58,083 nt of DNA from Fusobacterium sp. (GCF_032477075.1 NZ_JAWDXO010000017.1:1-58083); one strand, 5' to 3'. Shown: positions 25,781 through 35,588, counted from the first letter of the stretch. Notes: generated by a model not told the origin, from the letters alone. Translations and numbers: made by a program.

Positions 25781-26722
25781 ATGTTAAAGAAAATCATTGC
25801 AGCTGCAGCAGTAGGAACAATGCTTCTTATTGCTGGGTGTGGAAAAGAAAAAAATACTGTACCAAAGGAGATAAATATAACCTATGTAAAATCTCCTTTA
25901 AATATACCATCTATTTTAGAAAAAAATAGAGATCTGTTTGGGAAAGAATTTTCAAAAGATGGAATAGAAGTAAAATTTCATGAGCTTACAACAGGACCAG
26001 AGCAGACACAAGCTCTGGCAGCAGGGGAATTAGATTTTCTTCATGCACTTGGAGGAACCTCAGCTATCATAGCAGCTTCTAATGGAGTAGATTTGAAAAT
26101 AACTAATATTTACAGTAGATCGCCAAAAGGATTTATGATTATATCTAAATCTTCAGATATAAAAGAGTCAAAAGATTTGGCAGGAAAGAAAGTAGCAGGA
26201 CCAAAAGGAACTATACTTCATCAACTTTTATTAACTTATTTAGGAAAAGGTAATTTAAAAGTTGATGATATTGAATTTATTAATATGGGACTTCCAGAAG
26301 CTATGGCTGCACTTCAAAGTGGAAATGTAGATGCTGCACTTTTAGCAGGACCAGTAGCTTTAAAAGCTATTAAAAATGGTGCAAGTGTAGTGACTAATGG
26401 AGAAGGGCTTGTTGAAGGAATAGTTGTTACTGCTGTAAGTGGAAAGTTTCTTAAGGAAAATCCCCAGCTTGTAGACAGATTTCTTAAAGTAAATGAAGAT
26501 GCTGTTAAATTTATAAAAGATGATTTTGAAACTACATTGAAAATAACAGCTGAAGACACAGGACTTTCAAAAGATGAAGTAATGGAACTTTATCCATTAT
26601 ATGATTTTAATACTGAAATTAAAGCTTCTGACATAGATGATTTAATAAAAACTCAAGATTTCTTGATAGAAAATGATCTTCAGGAAAAGAAAATAGATAT
26701 CAATACTATCATAAAAAAATAA
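25781..26722 (+). CDS. ABC transporter substrate-binding lipoprotein, SsuA/NMT1-like
   Basis: A 313-residue extracytoplasmic binding protein with a type II signal peptide; the lipobox LIAGC places the lipid-bearing Cys at residue 20. The fold is shown by EQTQALAAGELDFLHALGGTSAI and by the classic AALQSGNVDAALLAGPVA segment of the sulfonate/nitrate/taurine family. It captures the solute for the preceding permease and ATPase. GGAGGG precedes ATG 25781. Confidence 0.9.
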   Translation: MLKKIIAAAAVGTMLLIAGCGKEKNTVPKEINITYVKSPLNIPSILEKNRDLFGKEFSKDGIEVKFHELTTGPEQTQALAAGELDFLHALGGTSAIIAASNGVDLKITNIYSRSPKGFMIISKSSDIKESKDLAGKKVAGPKGTILHQLLLTYLGKGNLKVDDIEFINMGLPEAMAALQSGNVDAALLAGPVALKAIKNGASVVTNGEGLVEGIVVTAVSGKFLKENPQLVDRFLKVNEDAVKFIKDDFETTLKITAEDTGLSKDEVMELYPLYDFNTEIKASDIDDLIKTQDFLIENDLQEKKIDINTIIKK

Positions 26723-26747
26723 TAACAGAAAAGGGTGGTGGTTGGGT

Positions 26748-26993
26748 GTGTTGATACTTAAAAGAGAGGAATTTGAAGAAAATCTAAAAAAGAATTTAGA
26801 AAAAGCTCACTATGAGGATGTGATTATAGAAAATGATTCTTTTAAAACAATAGTTATTTCATTAGATAAATATATTGAAATAATGAGGGAACTAAAAAAA
26901 TATAAAGAATATTATCATAAAGATTCAATAAAAAAAATTGAAAAAGCTTTGAAAAATAATTTTTTTGGCATTTTAAAAAAGAGAAGAACATAG
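26748..26993 (+). CDS. Small hypothetical protein
   Basis: An 81-residue, Lys/Glu-rich, mostly helical protein. The start is ambiguous: TTG 26742, GTG 26748 or TTG 26751; GTG is chosen because AGGGTGG lies 9 bases upstream. The middle segment IVISLDKYIEIMRELKKYKEYY faintly resembles the C-terminal part of Phd/YefM antitoxins, but no toxin gene follows. A terminator comes 11 bases after the stop, so it ends the ABC importer unit or is separate. Function unknown. Confidence 0.55.
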   Translation: MLILKREEFEENLKKNLEKAHYEDVIIENDSFKTIVISLDKYIEIMRELKKYKEYYHKDSIKKIEKALKNNFFGILKKRRT

Positions 26994-27003
26994 CTTTTTA
27001 ATT

Positions 27004-27040
27004 AAGAAGGAGATAGTAAAAAGACTATCTTCTTTTTTAA
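27004..27040 (+). terminator. Terminator after the ABC importer/small ORF
   Basis: Imperfect stem: AGATAGT at about 27011-27017 pairs with ACTATCT at about 27024-27030, extended by AAGAAG/CTTCTT, followed by a T run. Confidence 0.75.
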
Positions 27041-27041
27041 T

Positions 27042-27300
27042 TGAGGAAATTCAACAGAGAATTTTCAAATATCCTTATAGTTCTTAGTATGTTGATGTGA
27101 GAAAGGAAGTGAAAGGAGAAAATATAAAGGAAAGCTGGGAATTGTTTTGAAATATATAAAAACGATATAAATAGAATTTATTTATCAGAGAAAAATAACT
27201 CCTAGAAAATGGAATAAATTTTAGAAATATTTCTAGTAAAAGTTTTTGAAATTTTATCTATATTTGTGAGTTATTTATTTCTATACAGGAGGCAGATATA
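27042..27300 (+). promoter_or_regulatory. Leader region of the lactate-oxidase-like gene with a 14-bp palindrome
   Basis: No gene is seen. TAGAAATATTTCTA at 27222-27235 is perfectly palindromic, with the related half-site CTAGAAAA at about 27202. It lies 65 bases before the ATG, a plausible operator position. No clear -35/-10 pair with proper spacing can be named. Confidence 0.4.
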
Positions 27301-28395
27301 ATGAGTACAAAATATTTTCAAAGTGAAAATGAAAAAGAAATCGATATAATTAATTTTAGTATGCTTGAAGAGGAAGCTAAGAAAATAATTCCATCTGGAG
27401 GTTATGGTTATATTAGTGGAGGTGCTGAAGATGAATGGACATTGAGAATGAATACAGAAGCATTTAATCATAAACAGATAGTTCCACGTTCTTTAGCAGA
27501 TGTGGAAAAGCCGGATTTAACAACAACAATTTATGGAGAAAAAATTTCAATGCCCATATTTATGACAACTGTGGCCTCTCATGGACTGGCTCATAAAGAT
27601 GGAGAGATAGCAACTGCTAAAGGTGTGGCAGCAGCAGAGACTATTATGGGAATAAGTACCTATTCTACAAAATCATTAGATGAAATAATGGCAGCAAGTA
27701 CAGGGCCTAAATGGTTTCAATTATATATGAGTAAAGATGATAATTTTAATAAATTTATGATTACGAAAGCTGTATCAAATGGAGCCAAAGGAATTATTCT
27801 CACAGTGGATGCAACTCTTGGAGGTTACCGTGAAGCTGATCTTAAAAATAATTTTATTTTTCCTTTGCCTATGGGAAATCTGGAAAGTTTAGGAGCAGGA
27901 TTAGGACAAAGTATTTCAGAAATATTTGCTAATGCTAAGCAAAAAATTGGAATAAAAGATATAGAAGAAATAGTTTCACTTAGTGATTTACCAGTTATAG
28001 TAAAAGGAATAGAGTCTCCTGAAGATGCTATGTTGGCTATTGGAGCAGGAGCTAAAGGAATATATGTATCTAATCATGGAGGGCGTCAGCTTGATGGAGG
28101 ACCAGCCAGCTTTGATGTGTTGGAGAGTATTGCTAAAACTGTAAATAAAAAAGTTCCAATAATATTTGATAGTGGTGTCAGACGGGGGCAACATGTATTT
28201 AAAGCATTAGCGTCTGGGGCTGATCTTGTTGGAATTGGACGTCCTGCAATATATGGGTTGGCAGTAGGAGGATCAAAAGGTGTTATGTCTGTTTTTAGAC
28301 ATTTTGCAAAAGAATTAAAAATAGTTATGCAGCTTGCTGGGTGCAAAACAGTTGAAGATATAAAAAGAGCAAAACTACTGTCTATTAAATATTAA
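27301..28395 (+). CDS. FMN-dependent alpha-hydroxy acid oxidase/dehydrogenase, lactate-oxidase-like
   Basis: A 364-residue TIM-barrel flavoprotein of the lactate oxidase family. Clear matches are PSGGYGYISGGAEDEWTLRMN near the N-terminus, KWFQLYMSKDDN, GAKGIILTVDATLGGYR and the catalytic block VSNHGGRQLDGGPASFD with His259 and Arg262, then PIIFDSGVRRGQHVFKALASGADLVGIGRP. Family members oxidise L-lactate or other 2-hydroxy acids using FMN and either oxygen or an acceptor. In a strict anaerobe the acceptor is uncertain, and oxygen scavenging during exposure is a possibility. AGGAGG precedes ATG 27301. It is transcribed alone. Confidence 0.88.
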   Translation: MSTKYFQSENEKEIDIINFSMLEEEAKKIIPSGGYGYISGGAEDEWTLRMNTEAFNHKQIVPRSLADVEKPDLTTTIYGEKISMPIFMTTVASHGLAHKDGEIATAKGVAAAETIMGISTYSTKSLDEIMAASTGPKWFQLYMSKDDNFNKFMITKAVSNGAKGIILTVDATLGGYREADLKNNFIFPLPMGNLESLGAGLGQSISEIFANAKQKIGIKDIEEIVSLSDLPVIVKGIESPEDAMLAIGAGAKGIYVSNHGGRQLDGGPASFDVLESIAKTVNKKVPIIFDSGVRRGQHVFKALASGADLVGIGRPAIYGLAVGGSKGVMSVFRHFAKELKIVMQLAGCKTVEDIKRAKLLSIKY

Positions 28396-28470
28396 CTGAT
28401 ATAGCAGCAAGTAAATTTATTAATAAGAGCAGAAGATAAAGCTTTATAAGAAATTGAAAAGGCTATAAAA

Positions 28471-28531
28471 ATAAAAGAGGCTGCATAAATTAGTTCATAA
28501 ATCACTAATTTGCAACACCCTCTATTTTTAT
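28471..28531. terminator. Bidirectional terminator between the lactate-oxidase-like gene and recJ
   Basis: AAATTAGT (28487-28494) pairs with ACTAATTT (28504-28511), continued by TGCA/TGCA and AGAGG with CCTCT, with A-rich and T-rich flanks. It serves both converging genes. Confidence 0.75.
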
Positions 28532-31110
28532 AAATATGGAAGAATATCTTTTGTTGAAGATACTTCTAAATAAGTTTTTAAATTTTTAATAATCTTATCT
28601 TTTTTATCTAAAGGAAGCTTTTTACTGAAGATTATATTTTTATCTTTAAGTTCATCTTCAGATACAAACTTTATATTTTGTGGGATTTCATAATCATCAG
28701 TAATATTAGTGAATCCTTGTATATTAAAAGTTTTATCTTCTGTTATTACTAGAATTTTCTTATTAATATATTTTTCTATTTCAGATTTTTCAGGGTTAAG
28801 GAAAATGTAAAAATCATATCCATTAACAAATTTATCTCCTATTCCTATGCTTGAAATAGTTTTCTGAGATATATTTTCTTGTGTTATAAGAATAGCTTTT
28901 TCATTTATACTTTTGTAATAAAGTCCTATAGTTTGAATTATGGTTTCAACACCTCTTCCTCTTTCCATAATTGTTACTGTATTATTTTTATCTTTAAAAA
29001 TAGATGCTAAAGTTTTTTTCTGAATATAATTATAATGAAACTCTCCTATAAGAAAGTTTTTTATTTCCTTAAATAGTTCACTTTGTTTTATAGTATAAGA
29101 TGAAAAAGTATAATCTTTATCAATGAGGATATGGACATTATAATTTTCATCTTTTAATATAACATCTTTTACAGCAGCAGAAAATTCAATGTTATACATT
29201 TTTTTTAAAGAACTCAATATATATTCAGTCTGATTATCTAAGGTTCCTAGATATGTACGATCATTAGCTACAGTTATTCCCTGTTCAGAAAAAGTGAGTC
29301 TTACTTTTGGAGAATCCATCTTCCTTCTTGTATAGATTACTGTTTCTATAGGAAATTGGATATCATAAAGATCAAAAATATTTTCTATTTCATTTGAAGT
29401 CTGAATAGTTTCCCTTATATCTTCAACATACATTTTATATTGATATCTATCTTTGTAAGTTTCCAGCTTTAATTTAAAAGCTATATCTATATTTCTTAGA
29501 TTAATAAGATTCTCAAAAATATCATCACTATTAAACCATACACAATTTCTTATTTCATTTCCATTTTTTATAACATTCATCATAATATGCTTCTTATCTT
29601 TTCCTATAAGTCTCAATCCATCAAATTGACAGTTATTCAATGAGAATAAAGGAGAAGGATTCCCAAAACCAAATGGTTCCAGAAGGGATATTTTATCTAA
29701 AAAGTCATATGATATCTTGTAAAAAGGAAGGGGCCTGTCCACTTTAATTGGTTTTATAAGAGTACTGTCTTCCATTGCAGCTTTGGCATAATCATTTAAC
29801 TTTATACTGAACTCCTCAATATTTTCTATTTTTATAGAAAAACCAGCAGCACCACTATGCCCTCCATATTTAATAAGAAGGTCTGAAAAATTATTAATAG
29901 CTTCTATAATATTAAATCCCTCTATGCTTCTGCATGAAGCAGTAGCAATTCCCTCATCAGGTTTTATTTCCATGATTACAGTAGGTTTATAGTATCTGTC
30001 CAGAACTTTAGAAGCAACTATACCAATAACCCCATGATGAAAACCCTCTTCTCCTACTATAAGAATACTCTTTTCATAAAGTTTCTCATTTTCTATTTTT
30101 TCAATAGCTTTTTCAAATATTTCTTCTTGTATTTCTTTTCTTTCACTATTTTTTTCCAGAAGATCTTTTATTGCTGCTGAACATACTCTGTGATCTTTTT
30201 CTATAAAAAGTTCAACAGCTTTTTTAGCATCTTCTAATCTTCCAACAGCATTAAATATGGGAGCTATTATAAAACCTATGTCATAAGTGGTAAATTTTCT
30301 TACATCAAAATCTTCAAAAATTTTTTTAATAAGCATATTAAGTCCAAGCCATCTGCTTCTTTTGAGATGCTTCAATCCCTCTTTTACAAATATTCTATTT
30401 TCTTCAAGAAGGGGAACAATGTCAGCTACAGTACCTATTGCCACTATATCAAGATATTTGTAAACCTCTTCTTCTTTATCAAGAGTTTTAAAAAGAGCTA
30501 ATATCATCATAAAAGCAGTTCCCACACCTGCTAAATATTTAAATGTATAATCATTGTCTTCCCTTTTAGGATTAATAACTGCCAGGGCTTCAGGATTCCC
30601 ATTATTTATCTCATGATGATCAGTAACTATCATATCTATACCTAAAGATGAAGCATGGGCTATTTCTTCATGTGAGGAGATACCACAGTCAACAGTTATG
30701 ATAAGAGATCCCCCTTCATTTTTTATATAGTTTATTGCTTCTATGTTGAGTCCATAGCCTTCATCTCTCAAAGGAATGTAGTATCTCACATTGATTCCCA
30801 ATTCACTCAAAGCTAAAAAACATAAAGAAACAGATGTAATTCCGTCAACATCATAATCCCCATATATCCATACAGTTTCATCGTTTTCTCTTGCTTGAAG
30901 AAGTCTGTTAACAGCTGTATCAATATCTTTTAAAGAAAAAGGATCTGCTATATTTTTTATATTTACATTAAGGAAATTTTTTATTTCCTCTTTTTCTATT
31001 ATATTTCTATTATATAGAAGATTGAGAATATCTTTATCTAAATTAAAATTTTGAATATCTTTATTATTTTTCAGAGGATTCTCTCTATAAACCCATCTTG
31101 TATTTCTCAT
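28528..31110 (-). CDS. recJ: Single-stranded-DNA-specific exonuclease RecJ
   Basis: An 860-residue DHH-family nuclease that degrades single-stranded DNA 5' to 3' in recombination and repair. It has the DHH motifs WIYGDYDVDGITSVSL, ITVDCGISSHEEI and VTDHHEINNG, the central IVASKVLDRYYKPTVIM, and the DHHA1 block KYGGHSGAAGFSIKIE. An OB-fold follows. The final 250 residues are a divergent extension common in Firmicutes-like RecJ, making it longer than E. coli RecJ (577). AAAGGAG precedes ATG 31110. The TPR/SLT gene lies 10 bases upstream, so they form an operon. Confidence 0.94.
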   Translation of the reverse strand: MRNTRWVYRENPLKNNKDIQNFNLDKDILNLLYNRNIIEKEEIKNFLNVNIKNIADPFSLKDIDTAVNRLLQARENDETVWIYGDYDVDGITSVSLCFLALSELGINVRYYIPLRDEGYGLNIEAINYIKNEGGSLIITVDCGISSHEEIAHASSLGIDMIVTDHHEINNGNPEALAVINPKREDNDYTFKYLAGVGTAFMMILALFKTLDKEEEVYKYLDIVAIGTVADIVPLLEENRIFVKEGLKHLKRSRWLGLNMLIKKIFEDFDVRKFTTYDIGFIIAPIFNAVGRLEDAKKAVELFIEKDHRVCSAAIKDLLEKNSERKEIQEEIFEKAIEKIENEKLYEKSILIVGEEGFHHGVIGIVASKVLDRYYKPTVIMEIKPDEGIATASCRSIEGFNIIEAINNFSDLLIKYGGHSGAAGFSIKIENIEEFSIKLNDYAKAAMEDSTLIKPIKVDRPLPFYKISYDFLDKISLLEPFGFGNPSPLFSLNNCQFDGLRLIGKDKKHIMMNVIKNGNEIRNCVWFNSDDIFENLINLRNIDIAFKLKLETYKDRYQYKMYVEDIRETIQTSNEIENIFDLYDIQFPIETVIYTRRKMDSPKVRLTFSEQGITVANDRTYLGTLDNQTEYILSSLKKMYNIEFSAAVKDVILKDENYNVHILIDKDYTFSSYTIKQSELFKEIKNFLIGEFHYNYIQKKTLASIFKDKNNTVTIMERGRGVETIIQTIGLYYKSINEKAILITQENISQKTISSIGIGDKFVNGYDFYIFLNPEKSEIEKYINKKILVITEDKTFNIQGFTNITDDYEIPQNIKFVSEDELKDKNIIFSKKLPLDKKDKIIKNLKTYLEVSSTKDILPYL

Positions 31111-31120
31111 TTTTGCTCCT

Positions 31121-32968
31121 TTAAAAATTGTATAGTTTCTTGTAAAACATATATGTAAGTATTAAGTTTTGCAGGTCATACCTTTCTTCTGGATCAGCTA
31201 TTAAATCTAAATTCAAATCTCCATCATAATCAAATTGTATTCTGTTGAGCAGGTCTTCTCCATAAATATATGCTATAAGACATTTGAGCTTATCCCCTTT
31301 ATAAGTTTCAAGAAGAGATTTTAATTTTTCTGTTCCCAGTGTAATATTTGTCTTAGGATCAAATAAAGGAATTATTTCCTCTCGTGATTCATAGGGAATC
31401 TGCATAAGACCTATTTTAGAATTTTCAGATAAAAGTTTATTATTGAATTTGCTGGAAATAAGTATTACAGAATAAATAAGCTCCTGAGGAACATCATATT
31501 TTTTTGAATTTGCGTCTACTATATTTTTGTAATATAAGGGATAATTATATTTTATTAAATCTTTATATTCAAAAAAATTTTTTCTATATGCAGAAGAATT
31601 TTTATAAGCAAGATCAAAAAACTCCCCTTTTTCAAGGATTGTAGTTATTGCATAACCATTTTGAATAGAATGTTTATTAATAAAACTGCTATTTTCTATT
31701 TCTATTTTTATAAGTTCTTCATCTTTCATAGCTGCAATGACTGATAGCTTCTCTATTTCTATTTTATCTACTGTATTAATAAAGTTGTTATCTATATTTT
31801 TGCAGTTTGTAAGGAGATTGTCAATTATCAACCCTACTTTAAAAACAGAATTATGTTTACTTATATCAATATCTTTGTTTTTTAAAAGAAATGAATAAAA
31901 CATTCCTTCATAGGAATTAGGATATGTTTTTATTATGTTTTCAGCTTTTTTTTCAAAAAGCTTATTATTTCCAAGCTTAAAATAGGAATTAGCAACCATT
32001 ATTTCAGTTATTATATTTTTATGTGGTATTTTAGCTGCTGTTTTTAATACCTGTTCATAATCTCCAAAAGAATAATATATACCTGTTTGATAAAATAAAG
32101 CAAGGGAAGAATATCTGCCTCTTTTTACGTTCTCAAAAGCATAAAGGCATCTCGAAAAATCTTTCATCCTATAATAAGCAATCCCTTTATAGAAAAAATA
32201 TAAATCCTTATTTCCATTTTTTGCATATTTATCAGTTAAAGTGATGATTTCTTTATTTTTTCCAGCTCTGATTAAAGTTCTAAAGAGCTCAGATTCAGCT
32301 TTTTCTTTATCAGATTTTGTGATATTAGAATTTTTTAAAATTATTTTATAAAGTTTTTCGGCCTTTTCATATTCTTTTTTGGAAAGAAAAAAATGAGCAG
32401 CTTTTAAAAGCTCAGCTATTGAAATTTCTCCAATACGGGAAAAATCATTTCTAAATTTAAGATTATAATAATTTTGATATTGAATATCCTCTTTTGCCAG
32501 TAATTCAAGAGCTCTCTCCTCAAAATGTGAAGTAATAGGAGAAAAAGTAGAATAATCTAATCTTTTTAAATACAGCAAACCAGTCTCTTTATCTCCTGTT
32601 TTTATAAGAGCATCTCCAAGGGAATAATCTCTTTCAGCAAAATAAATATTTTTTTCTATTTCTGACCCTCGATTGAAGAAAGAAAGTTTATGGCTGAAAA
32701 CAGCTTTTTCAAGATAGAAAACAGCATTTTTCCAATCTTCCATTCTATAATAAGTCATTCCTATAAAATAAAAAGCATAATTGTTTTTTAAAATAGGAGA
32801 AAAGGAGTAACTTCTTAAAAGAATTTCAAATTTATTTTGAGCTTCCTCATAATAACCATTATGATAGGCATTTTTTCCCTGAATGAAAATATCATAATCT
32901 TCATAAGTGTAAGTAAAAGCCATAAAACTATTTATAATAAAAAATAAAATCAAAAATATTTTTTTCAT
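31121..32968 (-). CDS. Exported TPR protein with a C-terminal lytic-transglycosylase-like domain
   Basis: A 615-residue protein with a signal peptide (first 18 residues) and tetratricopeptide-like repeats over about residues 25-350 (YDIFIQGKNAYHNGYYEEAQNKFE, YFIGMTYYRMEDWKNAVFYLEKA). The C-terminal 130 residues resemble Slt70-type domains: YDVPQELIYSVI, IGLMQIP and NITLGTEKL. The catalytic motif normally reads ES-x-F-N/D; here the aligned stretch is SSKFN, so the general-acid Glu appears to be Ser505. It may be an inactive, structural murein-binding relative. It is likely periplasmic or outer-membrane associated, and is co-transcribed with recJ. Confidence 0.78.
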   Translation of the reverse strand: MKKIFLILFFIINSFMAFTYTYEDYDIFIQGKNAYHNGYYEEAQNKFEILLRSYSFSPILKNNYAFYFIGMTYYRMEDWKNAVFYLEKAVFSHKLSFFNRGSEIEKNIYFAERDYSLGDALIKTGDKETGLLYLKRLDYSTFSPITSHFEERALELLAKEDIQYQNYYNLKFRNDFSRIGEISIAELLKAAHFFLSKKEYEKAEKLYKIILKNSNITKSDKEKAESELFRTLIRAGKNKEIITLTDKYAKNGNKDLYFFYKGIAYYRMKDFSRCLYAFENVKRGRYSSLALFYQTGIYYSFGDYEQVLKTAAKIPHKNIITEIMVANSYFKLGNNKLFEKKAENIIKTYPNSYEGMFYSFLLKNKDIDISKHNSVFKVGLIIDNLLTNCKNIDNNFINTVDKIEIEKLSVIAAMKDEELIKIEIENSSFINKHSIQNGYAITTILEKGEFFDLAYKNSSAYRKNFFEYKDLIKYNYPLYYKNIVDANSKKYDVPQELIYSVILISSKFNNKLLSENSKIGLMQIPYESREEIIPLFDPKTNITLGTEKLKSLLETYKGDKLKCLIAYIYGEDLLNRIQFDYDGDLNLDLIADPEERYDLQNLILTYMFYKKLYNF

Positions 32969-33133
32969 TTTCTAAGACACCTCTTATTAAAATATCTGCT
33001 ACTATAATTATTACAAAATAACTTGAAAATGGCAACAATTATATTATTTTTTTTATTTCTAAAAAAAATATTGAAATTATTTAAAATATATTAGATAATG
33101 AAAAGCAGTATTTTGTTTTTTTAGGAGGTGGAG

Positions 33134-35041
33134 ATGGGAATAATAAAAGTATTAGATGAATCAGTTTCCAACATAATTGCAGCTGGAGAAGTAGTTGAAA
33201 ATCCTGCTAGTATGTTAAAAGAGCTTTTGGAAAACTCATTGGATGCAGAGAGTAAAAGTATAAAAATAGAAGTAAAGTCTGGTGGAAGACATGTAATAAT
33301 ATCTGATGATGGGAAAGGAATGACTCAAGATGATCTGCTTCTTTCTGTAGAAAGACATGCAACAAGTAAAATAGCTAAAAAAGAGGACTTGTATAATCTT
33401 CTTACATATGGATTCAGAGGAGAGGCACTTTCTTCTATATCAGCTGTATCAAAAATGTCTTTATCTTCTCGAACTAAAGATGATGAAATAGGATCAGCAA
33501 TAACAGTTTCAGGTGGAAAAATAACAGGTCTTAAGGAAATTCAGAGAAATATAGGAACCACTATAGAAATAAAAGATTTATTTTTTAATACTCCTGCAAG
33601 ATTAAAGTTTTTAAGAAAAACTACAACAGAATATATGAATATAAAAGATATAATAGTGCAAGAGGCATTGGGAAATCCTAATACAGCAATAACTCTTATA
33701 CTGGATGACAAAGTAAGCATAAAGACAAGTGGGAATGGGATAGACAACACCATTGTAGAAATATTTGGAAGAAATGTTTTGAAAAATTCAAAAGCTTTTT
33801 CTATGGGATATTTAGGAAATGCTTCTTTGTATAGAGCTACAAGAGATTCTATATTCACATTTGTCAATGGGCGTATGGTAAAATCAAAGCTTCTGGAAAA
33901 TGCTGTCATTGATGGATATTATACAAAACTTATGAAAGGAAAATATCCTTTTGCTATATTGTTTTTGGAGATAGATCCTAAGGAAGTAGATGTCAATGTA
34001 CATCCTTCAAAAAAAATAGTTAAGTTTTCAAATGAATCTAATGTATATGGAAAAGTTTTAAGGGAGATTGAAAATTGTTTTGAAAGAGATGATATTTTTG
34101 TTTCTCCAACTATAGAAAAAACTACTGAAAAAGAAAATGAATCTTTGATAGACTTTTCAGAATTTTCAAAGTTTGTTCCTATGAAGGCAGAAAATACTAA
34201 ATTTGAAGGAATTGAAGTAGAAAAATATCCAAAAACTGAAACAGAAGCAGAAATTACTCATACAGAGATAAAAAAAGAGGTTATAAAACCTGATGAAGAT
34301 GATTTTGAAAATATGTTCAGTGAAGAGAGTAAATCTGCTCCTTTTGAAATAAGAGAAGAAATAAAAGTATTTGAAAGAAATGAAAAATCTGATATCATTA
34401 CTGAGACAAAAAATGAATTTAAAAAAAATATTAAAGAAGATGAGATAATTATATCAAAAGAAAAAAATATTATATCTAAAATAGATTTTAAAGTACTGGG
34501 ACAGATATTTAATTCTTTTATTTTAGTAGAAAGAGATGGAATATTTGAAATATATGATCAGCATATAGTTCATGAAAGAATACTTTATGAAAAACTAAAA
34601 AAAGAGTACTATGGAACAAGTGTAACCAGACAGCAGCTCTTGGTGCCTATAAGAATAGTTCTTGACCCAAGAGAAAGAGAACTTATATTTGAAAATATAG
34701 AATATTTTACAGGATTTGGATTTGAAATTGATGAATTTGATGAAAATGAAGTGGTAATAAGGTCAGTTCCAGTAATGAATTTTAGAGATAGTACAGAGAA
34801 TATTTTCAAAAATATAATAAAAAATCTTAAAGAAAATAAAGAAACAGATATCAGAGAGAGTATTATCATTTCAATGTCATGTAAGGGGGCAATAAAAGCT
34901 AATGAAAAGCTATCTCTTAATGAAATGGAGACAATAATAAAAAAGCTTCATGAAATAGGAGAATATACATGCCCTCATGGGAGACCAATTATAGTAAAAA
35001 TTACTTTAAATGATCTGGAAAAACTTTTTAAAAGAAAATAA
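33134..35041 (+). CDS. mutL: DNA mismatch repair protein MutL
   Basis: A 635-residue MutL with the GHKL ATPase N-terminus: ENSLDA, DDGKGM, YGFRGEALSSIS and NVHPSKKIVKFSN. A charged linker of about 150 residues is followed by the dimerisation/endonuclease domain with DQHIVHERILYE near residue 475 (DQHA-x2-E-x4-E type, Ile for Ala), CKGAIKANE and CPHGRPI. The nicking activity typical of species without MutH is therefore probable. ATG 33134 with TAGGAGG 5 bases upstream is preferred over GTG 33128, which lies within that site. No mutS is in the window. Confidence 0.95.
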   Translation: MGIIKVLDESVSNIIAAGEVVENPASMLKELLENSLDAESKSIKIEVKSGGRHVIISDDGKGMTQDDLLLSVERHATSKIAKKEDLYNLLTYGFRGEALSSISAVSKMSLSSRTKDDEIGSAITVSGGKITGLKEIQRNIGTTIEIKDLFFNTPARLKFLRKTTTEYMNIKDIIVQEALGNPNTAITLILDDKVSIKTSGNGIDNTIVEIFGRNVLKNSKAFSMGYLGNASLYRATRDSIFTFVNGRMVKSKLLENAVIDGYYTKLMKGKYPFAILFLEIDPKEVDVNVHPSKKIVKFSNESNVYGKVLREIENCFERDDIFVSPTIEKTTEKENESLIDFSEFSKFVPMKAENTKFEGIEVEKYPKTETEAEITHTEIKKEVIKPDEDDFENMFSEESKSAPFEIREEIKVFERNEKSDIITETKNEFKKNIKEDEIIISKEKNIISKIDFKVLGQIFNSFILVERDGIFEIYDQHIVHERILYEKLKKEYYGTSVTRQQLLVPIRIVLDPRERELIFENIEYFTGFGFEIDEFDENEVVIRSVPVMNFRDSTENIFKNIIKNLKENKETDIRESIIISMSCKGAIKANEKLSLNEMETIIKKLHEIGEYTCPHGRPIIVKITLNDLEKLFKRK

Positions 35042-35071
35042 ATTGAATTTTTTTGAAAAAAGGAGTATATT

Positions 35072-35539
35072 TTGAATGTATCTATTATATGTATAGGAAA
35101 AATAAAAGAAAAATACATAGCTGAGGGAATAAATGAATTCTTGAAAAGAATGCAGTCTTTTGCTAAAATGAAGATTGTAGAATTAAAAGAAGATGGAAAT
35201 GACAGCAGCAGAAATATTTCCATTGAAAAAGAATCAGAAGATATTCTTAAAATGATGGAAAAATTAGGTGGATACAATATTCTGCTTGATATTCAAGGAA
35301 AAAATTTCTCTTCAGAAGAGATGGCAGCAGAGATAGAAAAACTCACAGTGAATGGTGTGAGCAGTATAAATTTTATAATAGGTGGCTCATATGGAGTATC
35401 AGAAAGTATAAAGAAAATAGTAAATATGAGATTAAGTTTTTCTAAAATGACTTTCCCCCATCAATTGATGAGGTTAATACTTAGTGAACAAATATACAGA
35501 TGGTTCAGCATTATAAAAAATACAAAATATCATAAATAG
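35072..35539 (+). CDS. rlmH: 23S rRNA (pseudouridine1915-N3)-methyltransferase RlmH
   Basis: A 155-residue SPOUT methyltransferase. It shows the N-terminal ICIGKIKEKYIAEGINEFLKR, LDIQGKNFSSEEMA, the knot segment FIIGGSYGVSESIK and the C-terminal MTFPHQLMRLILSEQIYRW and YHK end. It methylates pseudouridine 1915 in helix 69 of 23S rRNA. The start is TTG 35072 after AAAGGAG; no in-frame ATG is available. It follows mutL after 30 bases. Confidence 0.95.
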   Translation: MNVSIICIGKIKEKYIAEGINEFLKRMQSFAKMKIVELKEDGNDSSRNISIEKESEDILKMMEKLGGYNILLDIQGKNFSSEEMAAEIEKLTVNGVSSINFIIGGSYGVSESIKKIVNMRLSFSKMTFPHQLMRLILSEQIYRWFSIIKNTKYHK

Positions 35540-35588
35540 TACAGTTAACTAAACATTTAAAAAGTTAATAAATTTAGGAGGGAAGAGT

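Noticed and set aside
26748..26993. Antitoxin-like small gene
   Set aside because: A short segment resembles the Phd/YefM C-terminal part, but the N-terminal DNA-binding motif is not recognisable and no toxin gene follows; a terminator comes next.
27042..27150. Possible decayed gene fragment reading FKYPYSS, stop, YVDVRKEVKGENIKESWELF
   Set aside because: The stretch is short, purine-rich and interrupted by a stop; such frames arise easily in this base composition and no family is recognised.
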